A stretch of 64,000 nucleotides of DNA from Brachyhypopomus gauderio (lineage: Eukaryota > Chordata > Actinopteri > Gymnotiformes > Hypopomidae): positions 22,661,316-22,725,315 of the forward strand of contig NC_135219.1 in assembly GCF_052324685.1 (NCBI RefSeq), read 5' to 3'. Made by a program: the position numbers and the translations under genes. Under the pieces are notes generated by a model. That model was not told the origin of the DNA. It was given only the letters and a program-made list of their open reading frames with translations, and ran no database searches. Positions 45,200-56,851 of the stretch are shown one piece after another (the stretch's first letter is position 1; every line of letters starts with the position of its first letter).

Positions 45200-47530
45200 T
45201 GGATTCTACTTGAAGATGGAGATGTTTGTGTATTTCTTACTGTGCCTGCACTTTAAATGAAAGAGAGAGGAAGAAAGTCAAACGTTTTTAACATTTTGAA
45301 TTAGCAGAAAGCTAAATCCTTAAACTCAGAAGGCCTTTTAAATAAGGAGCACAGATTTTAGCGAATCACATCAGGTTTAACATGCCTAGGAGCTCTGCTC
45401 TTTTTGCACTTTGAAATACTAACACTTATCATGATAACTGTTGTCATGGTGACTATAGATATATATTGTTCTATGATTGTTATTTTCTGTTGACATATCC
45501 TGAGGTAACTGTGCAGAATGTAATTTATCACATGCACAAGGAACAAGGATCTATAGTCTTTTTGTTGTTTGGTATGTGTAATGTGACTTTTCAATGAGGA
45601 GTCTTAAAAAATGAAAAAGCTACGACTCACAAAATTACTTTTGTATTCTATAGCCAGGGCTTAATTTGAGCCGGATCCTGCCGGAACAGGATCCAGGAAC
45701 TCTCATTTTGAAGGGTGTGTTCCGGGAACTGTCTGCCTCGATCCAGTAACTTTCAAGCCTACTAATTATAAGTTATGAAGAAATCTGTATGCACTTCTGC
45801 ACTTAAACACTTATAAAACACATGTAAATAATTTAAAAGTAATTTATATATACAAATTGGCTTGTTATTTTAACATTTGTGTGCCTAAGCGTTTTGTGAT
45901 CTGGTGACATTGTGATTTTGTTTTGCGATCCGGTGACATTGTTGGCCTCTGACCCCTTGTCTCATGCCGCTGTTTGCGTTCTGGCATCGTTTGATTTTCA
46001 AAGTAAGCACTGTGTATAGCTAATAAGTGTAATGGCACAGTATTAACTTAACTCATTCTGTCAATAAAAGCTTGTTACTCCTATGATTGCAATTATATTT
46101 TTGTATGTGATAAAAACAATTGACAAACACATATAAAAACCAGAGGGCAGCAGTTCATGTGAAAATATAATATTTGTGTAATTCTCAACTTTTGGCCATG
46201 ACTGTAGACCAGGATAATGACACTACAGAATTTCTTCACAGAGCCTCAGCCATGGGAGTCAAGAGCACACCACCTGAAACAAAATTCAAGACAAAATGAG
46301 TCCCGCCTGTATATTTACAAAGTACGGTGATAAAGCTATTGAATCAGTTTCTTTAACATCCCCCCCCCCCATCAGACTCCACCATGTCAAGAGTAGAGGT
46401 GCACTTTTCTCGCCACAGACATTCAGAGCCCAGTGCAAAATCATCACAGGAGGAAACCTTCAGACTCCAGATTCAAGACTTAGTCAATCACGTACCTCAT
46501 CCCCAGGATGCATGGACGATGTCCCCTGAAAGAGAAAACAATTGTCTTAGATTAACAGTCATGGCTTTTTATTCTGAATTGGTCTTATGCTTGTTTCCCG
46601 TGTTAGACATCTGTGACCACTGAATTCTGTAACCAGAGACCACCATGCATGTGTCGTCAAGAAATAAGGTAGGGTCAAATCCTGTTAACTGCACATGGGT
46701 ACTCAATCGTTGATTGTAGTTTATAAGGAAATTAAAGCTCATTTCAAAATGAATTATTTATTTAGTGTGTATTTCTTGATTAAGATATGTGCTTGTATAT
46801 ATATTCTTAGATATTTGTTAATGACATATTTGGCATTCTTAGCGAGGAGCAAAGTAAAATTTTCATTGTATCTAAGGAAACCTGTTCCCTCTGTGCATGA
46901 CAAACTCTGAATTTGAAAAGATTAGGTAGGCCTAAATGACGTTTTCACGCATGCAGACAATTATGTTTTACGTTGCATGAAAAAAATCTGTTGATTCTAA
47001 AGCTTTTGGTTAAACGTCAGCTTATTCATTTCCTATTTTCTACTAACAAATGCCTAGGGTGGTTCGTACGATTGATAACATTTCTTTTCTGACAAGAAGC
47101 AGCACTATCCAACTCCAATATTTATGAGTCTCTTGAACAGAAGTTGATGGTCACCGATACCGGTGCATCACCGGTTAAGGATGCCCTCGCCGGAATACCG
47201 AAAGGGTTCCCCCTGAAATATCAATAATCCCCTCAGTCTCTGCCATGTCATTAGTAGAGACGCACTTTTGTCACAATGTACTTTTGGAGCCCAGTGCAAA
47301 ACATCACGAGAAACTTTATTGGTATATGCACAGTAAAGAAACGTGTTGCTCTGTACAACGAAATAGTAATCAAGGATAAAATAAGCATGCAACATTATGA
47401 TAAGTATTCATAAATGGAAATGTAAACGAAACAGAAATATAAACTGCTAAGAAGTTTATGTACATACAGTCATTGTGCAGTAGCGAGCTACATTGCTTGT
47501 TGTCAGACTGGTATGAAAACCCAATAGACT
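45200..47530. other. Intergenic region with repeat fragments
   Basis: No gene seen. It holds a 'cagggcttaatttgagccgg' repeat start at 45,656, a Tc1-type end ('cttttggccatgactgtag', to 46,206), and two related 90-bp pieces at 46,372-46,445 and 47,230-47,310 ('agtagagRtgcacttttctc...gagcccagtgcaaaa'). Confidence 0.5.
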
Positions 47531-47538
47531 CAGCACAC

Positions 47539-50500
47539 TTACAAATTGTCTAAACACACTTGGCACTGCCACATAATCTCCTTTCTGCATTTGCCACATG
47601 TGAACCTTTTACAAAAACCACAACGCTTAGTGGCACGGTTACTCTTGCAGCCACACTTAACCTGGCACAATGCCCTTTTCCCTGTGTCAGGTGTGGGTTG
47701 TTGCTGCTGAAACTCTACCTTGGACACCTCCTTGGCTTCCATATGAGACTGTGCAAGTTCTGTTGCAAGCTTCACCAAGAACTCGGACCGTCTCTCTTTT
47801 ACCCCAGTGCATGCTTGAAAAAGCACATGTGCATTCAGGCATGAAATGTCAATCATGTTATAAAACACAGCGACTGGCCAACGCCGTGTTCCTGAACGTA
47901 CACTGTACTTTCGCACCATCTGGTCCATGACATCCACACCACATTTTAGGCTGTTGTAGTCTGTGATTGTGTTTGGCTTTTTTTTTCGGGTGTCTCCAAT
48001 CTCCACCGTACTGTGCATGCTACTGAGGATGCAGACAGTCTTTTTCCGTCTGGGCGCGTAAACGGTCAGCGTGGCACCAGAGGTTGAAAACACCTGTGTA
48101 CTAAATTCCTCACGGCCCAAATTCTTTTTGACAGAGTCTGGAAGCTCACGACGAATCTTGTTTACTGTGCCAAGGAGGGTGGTCTTCCGGCCCAGCAACT
48201 GCCTTGCTAGTGACAGTGAGGTGAAAAAATTGTCTGTGGTAACAGTTCTTCCTTGGTCCATAAATGGTTCCATAAGCTTCATCACCACATTTTCCGATAG
48301 TCTTTCCCCCACGGGACGACTGGAGTCTTTGCCAAGATATGGGATGATGTTGCATACATACTTGGATTTCAGGTCACATGCCACCCAGAACTTTATCCCA
48401 AACTTGTCGGGTTTTGTTGCAATGTACTGAAGAAAAGAGCAACGGGTCTTAGTTGGAAAAAGTTGCTCATCTATGGTGATATGCCTTCCTGGGTTGTAAC
48501 AAGTGATGCAATTGGCAGCGAAAGACCCCCAAACATTAGAGATTGCAGCAAACCGGTCAGTTGCAGCTCGTTCACTGCGTGTGTACTTGTCGTCAAAGTG
48601 AAGGTGCTGCATGATGTCCTGGAAGCGGTTTCGCGACATAATCTTGGTGATTAAGGGCACTCCCAGTGTTGTAGACCATGAGTCATGCACCGCTGGAAGG
48701 CGCACAACACCTCGCAGGATGAGGATTGCAATGAACGCCTTTAGCTCAGCGAGGGACATGAACCAGTTTTCTTGCTGTGTCTGGCGTGCATGCTGGACAG
48801 TCCACCCCTGTATGATCCGAAGCATTTCAATAGAAACGAAACAGAGGAAATTCTGTAAGCGACTCGATTCTTTCCGTAGGGCAAACGCAGTTGGCTCTCC
48901 ATTCGTGGTATTGCATTTACTTGGGCTTGGATGCACTCCATCATGTCTTCCGATCTGTTCTTCATGCCACACTGTGCCGTCTTTTGCAGTCTCTGTCAGC
49001 CGCCCGTGTGTCTCCACGCGACCCCTCTTTACTGGTGATGAAGTCTCCTCATCTACAGGACCATATGTTTGAGATTTGATTAGTGAAAGGTTGAAATAAT
49101 GTGAAATTGACAAACATAATATTTGAAACGTAGCCGGCGATTGGCGGGTTCACACACAAATAGGTATTTTGGCCTTAAGGGGGGGGGGGGGGGGGGGGGG
49201 GGGGGGGTGTGCATAAATAAATTAATGTGCACAAAAAGATTCAATTGAGGCACTAAAGGCCCAAAACGATCAAAATGTGTATTGGGAAATTGAGTCAGAT
49301 CAAAGAACTAAATCACATGCTGAGATCAGCAGAGTGTGTGTGTGTGTGTGTGTGTGGGGTCTTATGTATGTACTATTCAGTCAGTTCCAGTATTTGGCCA
49401 GTAAATGGAGCCCATGTAATACCATACTGATATTACAGTAATGAAATAAGACATTTTAGTGAAATAAAAGGTTCATTTCTGGTCAAGCAGTGCACCTTTT
49501 GTTATGAGATCTAATTGCAAAGTTATTTATCTCATTGATCGGACTCATACAAGACCCTTTATTTGTCTGTATTCTGCATAACCGGATTGCAGCATGAGTT
49601 TTTATGATTTCTTAAGTTTTTGGACAATGCAGCGACAGGCCAATTTGAACCAAACTTGGCATACCTGAAGGACCTGTCTATAAAAGGCTTTGAAATTGGG
49701 AGTTGATCAACATGTTTATATGAATTATAGCAATATAGGTCATATATGGCCTCAATGATATAATGGGAAAATGGACCCACCTGAAAATAAAAAAAATCCA
49801 ACAATTTTTAAAAATAGTTTACCTACAGTGTCTACAGATTATGCCCATGCCACTCTTGCCATCATTGGATCAAATTCCTAGGACTAGTTCGAAAAGTGCT
49901 ATTTTCAAACAATTGATGAATGTGACAAAACTACGCCTTTTTTAATAGGACTTGTAATTGCAAAGTTGTCAGGTGGACTGCAAGGAATCAAAAGAATCAA
50001 GTTTCATTTTCCTAAGCAAAGATTTGGAAAAGTTATGCATGATTCACAAATAGTGCCACCTAGTGGCCAAATGTTTCAAAACTGCACAGTGTGACAGTCC
50101 TGAGATGTGTGTGAACCCTAAATTGCAAAAATAGGTTTCCCCACACTACGTGTGTGAACCCTAATTATAATTCCAAAACATCTCAAGTATGCCACCTTGG
50201 AAGTAATGTAGGATTGTTTTCACACAGCAATACGTGGCGCATATGCATATATATATTTAAATAGTTTATCTTTTGAAAAAATGTCAATAGGTAAAGATAT
50301 TTCTACATAAATTTATACAATAAACCCTCAACTACTTGAAATAGAATAATATTCGAGTAATTTTAACTTATCCAGATGGTACTTTTTGCAGTGTCTCTTC
50401 CAAAAACACAACACCCATAACTGACAAACAAAAATAGGAAATCTTACCAGAAGAGATTTCAGAGTCACTACTCGGATCAAGAGTTATTTCTCCTCCATCA

Positions 50501-50568
50501 GAGTCACAAGGGTCGACATGGTTGAGGACCACGTCCAAAGCCTGCTGTGTTCTGCAAACCTTTGCCAT
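47539..50568 (-). CDS. piggyBac transposase (two exons, apparently intact)
   Basis: Exon 1 (50,568-50,448) encodes MAKVCRTQQALDVVLNHVD and an acidic Ser/Asp stretch, ending at donor gtaaga. Exon 2 (49,052-47,539) starts at an acceptor ctgtag. Phase 1 joins SEISS to DEETSSPVKRG, predicting 544 aa, close to other piggyBac proteins. The DDE_Tnp_1_7 core is complete: ITIDEQLFPTKTRC (first Asp), VTTDNFFTS (second), YNSLKCGVDVMDQM (third and fourth). The C-terminus has the cysteine-rich finger (CGCKS...CGFCKRFTCGKC...CQVC). No stop or frame break in the whole frame, in strong contrast to the other transposons here. The intron (1.4 kb) has a poly-G run and repeats. TTAA ends were not found, so it may be a young element with unrecognised ends or a gene kept by the host. 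Confidence 0.85.
49178..49207. repeat. Poly-G tract
   Basis: About 30 consecutive G in the intron of the piggyBac gene; a strong G-quadruplex candidate and a likely sequencing weak point. A (GT)n run follows at 49,336-49,357. Confidence 0.9.
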
Positions 50569-50844
50569 CTTTGCTTCTAAGTCGAGAGTAAGTGAAATAT
50601 AGCAACATGGATTTTTATCCACATGTAGGTGGATACATACATAATAGTCATAATAGTTCACACTACCACCCATCACACCCATCCCTGTTCACTGTTACCT
50701 GGTACCGGCATATTTCGATCTAATGGCTGCAACAACATTAAAAAAAATATATAGAACCCATCTCAGTTACCTCCATTCTGTACATTTATAATATTGTAAT
50801 ATAGTACTAGAGTGAGAAACCTTTATTCTATTTTATTTCACTAT

Positions 50845-51310
50845 TTCTTCTCCATCGGAGTCAATGGATCAACACAGTTCACACAATCACCCATCCCCCC
50901 CGTTTAGCATTACCTAGTAGTGGCTGCATGTACATAAAGGATGGCTTTTATTAGACCTTTATTCTATTTTATTTCACTTAGCATGTAGCCAGATATTTAT
51001 TAAAGTCTATGCACTTTATTAACAAGTTTCATATGTCTGCAGTCATCTCTCTCCATTATTAAACTGACAACGACATTATTTGAACTATAATTCTAAAACA
51101 TCTCAAGTCTGCCTCCTTTGTACTAATTTTGGATTGTTCTCACTGCAAAAGGAGACATGCTGATTGGTCAAAAATAGCTAAAGTTCTGATTTTTTCTTAA
51201 AGGGTTTTTTTCTTCTCCATCTGAGTCAATGCATCAACACAGTTCCCACAATCACCCATCCCCCCGTTTAGCATTACCAAGTAGTGGCTGCATGTACATA
51301 ACAAAGGATG
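50845..51310. repeat. Local repeats related to the piggyBac first-exon flank
   Basis: Two blocks (50,848-50,945 and 51,208-51,310) share 'cttctccatcNgagtcaatg', 'acaatcacccatcccccc' and 'agtggctgcatgtacataa'. The pieces 'tctcctccatcagagtcac' (50,479) and 'tcacacccatccctgttcac' (50,672) that flank exon 1 are related, so the exon seems inserted into, or deleted from, this unit. Confidence 0.5.
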
Positions 51311-51315
51311 GCCTA

Positions 51316-51352
51316 AACATTTGGCCTGCGGGCCGGAGTTTGGACACCTCTG
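51316..51352. mobile_element. hAT-type terminal repeat, single end
   Basis: 'tttggcctgcgggccggagt' then 'ttggacacctctg', the reverse of the CAGAGGTGTCCAAACTCC start of a common hAT family. The partner end was not found. Confidence 0.5.
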
Positions 51353-51389
51353 CATTAGGCCATCACGCCCATTAGTGCAGTTTTCATTA

Positions 51390-51501
51390 GCCTGCAGCAA
51401 ATTCTGAAAATACTATTGAATATGGCCTGCAGCAAATTCTGAAAATACTATTGAATATGGCCTGCAGCAAATTCTGAAAATACTATTGAATATGGCCTGC
51501 A
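51390..51501. repeat. 35-bp minisatellite, three full copies
   Basis: Unit gcctgcagcaaattctgaaa + atactattgaatatg at 51,390, 51,425 and 51,460, then a partial gcctgc. Copies are identical. Confidence 0.95.
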
Positions 51502-52721
51502 TAAGGAGCATGAGCTCAACTCTGCCTGGCCTAATGGGATGCAAATGACCCCAGCACTGCCATTTGGCACTCTCTGCTAGAAGGAGTCGTATGAAAATGC
51601 TGGTAGTTGCAGTGTTAAAAGATTACAGTACCTTTAACAGTCACTACTACGACAAATTAACAGAATTGTTGTGCATTTGTCAACGTACCAGAGGTGTCAC
51701 ACGTCGAAAAGGCTCTGACAATACGGCTTTTAGCAACGGCAAACATCAACTACGGAATAGAATAGAAAAACCGGTAACGTCTAAACAAATGCTTACCAAT
51801 TGCTGCAGCGCTTCAACAGCTACTTGCAAGGAGCACCTTTCCTGCTCAGAAGAAAGATTGAAATGTGGCCAAGACAGGCCAAGATGGTGGTTTTATATTG
51901 TGAGTTCTCGAGGACCCTTAGGTATCCTGATGAGGCGCCTATTCAAAACATCAACGAGTGTATCAAAATAAGAGTTCACTGTCACGTCAAACGTTTGTTT
52001 GTTTTTGTTTCTGTTGCATGTTTTGTGTGTTGTAGTGTGATCACTGTTTTCAGAGTGTTTGTCTGTATATCTTACCTTGTAGGGACTTCTGCAAGTAAGG
52101 GCCTGAATAAATGGCATGTAGACATTTGTAATTAAACATTACATGCATCATACAAGTGATTCAAATAAAATAAGTATATATTATATACATATAATATATA
52201 CATATACAAATGATATATACTATATAATATATATTATATACATATATACAAGGCAAGGCAAAGTTTTTGCAGATGTTGGATGGGAGGACTTGGCAGTTTG
52301 GAAGGGTAAGTCCAGTGTGGATTAATACATATTTAGGTGTTCTTTAGGACTTTTAATTTTAACTTATTAAATTGTAACCTTGCTAATTGGGAAGATACAT
52401 GGAGACATGTTCCAGAGAAGCTCCATGGAGTACTCATTGTGCAAGTTTCAGTGTGACAAAACTTCACATGCTTCACTCTGCTTGTACCCGAACATGACTG
52501 CCGTTTGTGCAGATGGCAACAGAAAACTCTATAGGTTTTGACAGTCAGCAGGGTAAAACTGCTTTATGCATAATAAATGTATGTAAAATGTATGCAACTG
52601 TAGGTATCGGGGGTGGACTGGCATACATTACTACCGGGGATTTCCCCGGTGGGCCAAGGGGAAGTATTGTTTCCATTCTAATGGGAGGTAAAAGTTAATA
52701 TGTTTTACAAAACCCCTTAAC
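51502..52721. other. No gene supported
   Basis: A 135-codon frame at 51,564-51,971 has no family signature. AT-rich 'atatac' repeats at 52,175-52,250. Confidence 0.4.
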
Positions 52722-53587
52722 CTGGGGGGTATTCCACGAAGCGAGCTAACTCAGTAAGCCGGGCTTTTTAAGACAAGCCTGGCTCATTTTGCTCAAATTC
52801 GGTTCCACGAAAGAGGCTAGACTTGAGCCTCGCTCAGTTACTACAGCAACATATACGTTTGAACTAACCTGCTCCGTACCAGGCTAGAGTTGAAGCTTAG
52901 CTTAGCGGGACCGCTTCTATTGGCTCAGCAGCGTGATGTCAGTCTCGCCATCCGGGAAACAAAATTGAGGAACAAGGTTCCGCTGCAATTCTATCCATTA
53001 AATTGCTGTGGATGTAGCATATCATATCATATTTTTATACATTTAATGGAGTACTGTAATTATTAGTTTGGAATGATTGCAGGTCATTATTATCAAAATT
53101 TAATAATTATATTTCCAAATGCAATTTATATTTCGATCTTCAGAGTACATATTCATTGTTAATCAGCGAGGTTTTTGCACATTTTAATGTATTGGTTTAA
53201 TCTTAACAAATTCAGGTCAGTGTAAAATGGAATACAGTGTCTAATCGCAGTTTTGGTCAACAAACATACATTAGCATAAACACTATATCACAAAAATACA
53301 ATTCTTTGTACCTGAGTATTAATAATAACTGAGTAATTTAGGTGAAGATACTTTTAGGTATATATTTATCCCCACACTTCCTCTTTTGTGTTCAAATTAC
53401 AAGCAAATCATATCACTCCGCAATTCACATATGTTCAGTATAAATAATGTAAATGTGTGGTTAACTTAATGGTGCAAAAAGGAAATGGATACAGACAACT
53501 ACCTTACCAAGATTTTCATACAGGTGATACAAATAATCCAAAATGTATGCTATAAAAGAACAGCTAACAGTGAAGGCTGAAGGCTGA

Positions 53588-54855
53588 TTGACCATGGCAT
53601 GCCCATTTGTAGAAAATCCAGTAGATGAGGGAGCGTGTATAGTGCACAGAGCATTCATGCTACCAGCTCCAAGGTCATTCCAGGACAGGACAGATCCACT
53701 GGGCTTTCCGGATGACTACTTATTTGAGCACTACAGGTTCAGAAGACACAGTATTATATATCTTTGTAAATTACTGGGGCCATATATTGAGAAGAACACT
53801 AGACGTAGTAGAGCTCTTACCAAACCCCAAACGGTCTGTATCGCTTTGCACTTCTTTGCCAGCGGCGCATTTCTGTACAGCGTTGGGTATGCAGAACATC
53901 TTAGTAAGGCGACGGTCTGCTGCGAAATTCGATAGGTTTGTCTTGCGCTTAAGCGTTTCCTTAATATATTCATTAAATTCCCTGGTCACAGAGGCATCCT
54001 TCCCATAAAAGAAGCTTTTTCAGAACAGCAGTAACTTGGAGTTAAATTTATATGACTTTAAAAGAGACTCTTATCCAGAGCACTTACCGAAGTGCTCTGT
54101 ATTCATCTTGATCAACTATTTCATGCTAAAATTCATTCAATTCAAAACAAATTGAATTCTCCAGGATTTCCAAATGTCATTGGTGCTATAGACTGCACTC
54201 ACATCAGGATAAAGGCTCCATCTGGACCCATGGAGGCAGACTATGTGAACTGAAAATCATTTCACAGCATCAATGTACAGGTACATGCAAGTTTTGCCCA
54301 CCCAACAGAAATTGTAAAGCATGTCGCTCCATGGGTTTGAACAACTTTCACCCTTTGTCACTTTTGCCATTGTTCTAGATGGTTTGCACCAGCCAATTTC
54401 TGTTCTCCAACATTGAAGCAAAATGGCCCGGCTCGGTGCACAATATTTCGTGCCTCCTCACTGGCACAGAGGTTTGCCGAAGGTAAGAATACTCCAACCA
54501 CACAAAATAGTGCAGATTTGGCCTCAGTGTTTAACTCTACTCCTTATAATCGTAGGTGCTTTTCCTGGCTTACTGCTTGGGGATAGGGGTTACCCCTGCC
54601 AACCTTTTCTCCTTACCCCATATGCAGACTCTACAACAGATGCCGAGAGGAGGTTCAATCGTGCACATTCAAAGACAAGGGCATGCATTGAGATGGCATT
54701 TGGACAGTTAAAGAGCAGATTTAACTGCTTGCGCCATCTCAGAGTGACCCCTGAGAGAGCCTGTGACATTAAAGCAGCCTGTGCAGTTTTGCACAAGGTG
54801 GCAATACTGCAAAAAGGAGTAATGCCAAGAGTGCAGTTGGACTCTCCTGTCTGAC
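53588..54855 (+). pseudogene. Harbinger (HARBI1-like) transposase
   Basis: Reads FVENPVDEGACIVHRAF and DPLGFPDDYLFEHYRFRRHS (N-terminal helices), then RRSRALTKPQTVCIALHFFA, the first catalytic Asp in VIGAIDCTHIRIKAP (54,180), KWPGSVHNIS (54,425), LLGDRGYPCQPFLLTPY (54,580) and RACIEMAFGQLKSRFNCLRH (the Glu). Breaks: a frame shift after the CCEIR segment at 53,930, an in-frame TGA in the ADYVN*KSFHS segment (54,250), and Asn for the expected Asp in VHD. The triad is thus incomplete. Not functional. Confidence 0.85.
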
Positions 54856-55699
54856 CCCTGGATACCTCCCGGACTCTGCCCTCGCCTCTCGACCCTGGAC
54901 CGCACTGACCACCGCTCCCACGCTACTGCTCTGCACCTGCCATACGTCACTGTGCTCATCGTGTGGCTAGTTACACAGAGTTATCCTAATAAAGATCGTG
55001 TTATTCCGCATCAGGATCCCTCTCAGCGTGTTCTATACGTTACAGACAGAAGTGTTACCGCCCGGTCTAGGTCAGACGGTAACAGCGAATTAATGTTGGA
55101 GTGATTGAGGAGTGAAATATAAAGGGGAACCGACAACACGTTCAATAACATGTATTTGGACCACATGAAAATGCAGAAAATGCAAGATGTAACAAGCATT
55201 GGCTTAGCACCACTGACTTCAGGTAGTGCAACACAACACACATTCCACAGCACATCACGCTCCCTCGGGAGAACAGCACAATCACACAGCAACAACTCAT
55301 CACGCTCCCGTAAGAGAATAGTACAATGTGTACAGTAATAACTCATCTCGCTCCTGCAAGAGAATAGTACATATCAGGGTACATATCAGGACCTAACAGA
55401 AGTATAGTCAAGATTGAGAAGTATTTATTCATGTTGAACTGCATAACTACTACTCACTTGTTCTCTTGTAGAGGTGTGAGCTCTGGACATGGAGGTCTGA
55501 GGGTCTTCTCTCTGTTCTTCCATTTCCTTTAAACACAACACAAATCATGAGATCACACAGCACATTAACAGACAGATACATAGACACACACGACTTACAG
55601 CTGGCCTTTCTGAACAGGCAGAAATTTCTTTCTGGTTGCTAAAATATTTTATACAGTTATTTAAAATGGTGTTTTACCTTTTCCTGCACATTGGACTAA

Positions 55700-56045
55700 T
55701 CAACTGTACTTACCATTCTGGAGTATATTTTTATATTTCACCTTGACCTGCTGCCACGTTCTCTTAACCCCGCTCATGTTACTTCTAAATCAGGAAATTA
55801 TTAATTAACATTATTAATTTACTATAACACTTTTAAAATGCCAATGAATGGATTAAATTATATGCTCACGCATTTAGTCTGTCTGCAATATTCTGCCAGG
55901 CAGCTTCTCTGACTTTATGAAAACAGGACGTGTTGCCATTCTTCGTAATAATGTATTTATATTCCTCATACAGACGTATAAGTAGCTCATGTTCAGCAGA
56001 AGAAGCAAAAAAGCTGCTCGTTCCTTCAGCTCTTTCGACATTTTC
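55700..56045 (-). pseudogene. Harbinger Myb/SANT-like DNA-binding gene
   Basis: The minus strand reads HELLIRLYEEYKYIITKNG, CFHKVREAAWQNIADRLNA (exon 1, to about 55,870) and, after an intron, SGVKRTWQQVKVKYKNILQN (to about 55,715, donor gtaag). This is the Myb/SANT-like (NAIF1-type) helper found in Harbinger elements. The start of exon 1 is in another frame. Confidence 0.7.
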
Positions 56046-56264
56046 TTGCCTTTTCGAATATCGATTAGTGAGGCTGTGTAAATACTGTGTGCACGCGCAT
56101 GATCGCCGATTTCAAAAGCCTGGCTTGAATTAGCGGGAACAGGTTGCGTCTGGATTTCGTTAGTGGAACGGAACTAGACGGAAGTGAACTGTTTGGCTAA
56201 CTCAAGCGAGGCTCACTCTAATAAGCGCCGCTTTCATAAGCTCGCTTCGTGGAACAGCCCCCTG

Positions 56265-56851
56265 TTCTTTGACCATCATGTGTGTTTATTTTTTCTGGTG
56301 AGGGAATGTGGGATTTACTGTTGAGGTTCAAAGATACCTGACTGACCCAATAGTTCCACGGTTTATCTCCACCTCTATCAGCTTGCACTGGAATTTTTAT
56401 GTACACCAGTCTCCTCAGTGCTGTGTGAGGCTTGAAAAATTGTGTCCCAGCACAGTGGAACAAATCCTCTTTTTGAATAAAAACTGAAAACAAAGATGCT
56501 AATGTCCACAATCACTAAAATCACTAATAAATCAAACTTGTTTTTCCACAAGCACTTTTGTTATTTTTACATCCATACATAAACATTCACGATATACGTA
56601 TACATATTAAAAAATGTGATTAATTTTAAAAAGTGTAAAAATAAGAACCCAAACCAGCTAGATATATAAGAAACAACAAATCACAACAAACAGATTTCCT
56701 TTATTGACTTATTGACAAAACGTGAAAAACTTTAATGAAACAATATGGAGTTAAAGGCTAAAAATGAATAAATAAAAGACGCTGCTTTCACTGTCCACCA
56801 GATGGCGATAATGTCCACTGCTTCATGAAGTTAACCTTTTTCCGGTACAAT
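56265..56851. other. Spacer between Harbinger and ISL2EU-like copy B
   Basis: No gene. AT-rich. Confidence 0.4.

Larger units (their letters stand above)
52722..56264 (+). mobile_element. PIF/Harbinger transposon, full length but decayed
   Basis: Ends CCTGGGGGGTATTCCACGAA and TTCGTGGAACAGCCCCCTG, with 'gcgagcta' continuing on both sides. It holds a HARBI1-type transposase (+, 53,588-54,855) and a Myb/SANT-like gene (-, about 55,700-56,045), the usual two genes of autonomous Harbingers. A clear 3-bp target duplication was not seen. The stretch 55,020-55,440 has short direct repeats ('catcacgctccc'). Confidence 0.85.

Noticed and set aside
48071-49079. Plus-strand ORFs of 60-153 codons opposite the piggyBac gene
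   Set aside because: Antisense shadows of an intact transposase frame.
51564-52135. Frames of 135 and 111 codons
   Set aside because: No domain, no splice context, and strongly biased to hydrophobic low-complexity sequence at the C-terminus.
54850-55030. Tail-like sequence with 'aataaagatcgtgttattcc' after the Harbinger transposase
   Set aside because: It resembles a retroelement 3' end, but no coding part, no matching second copy and no target duplication were seen, so no family is assigned.
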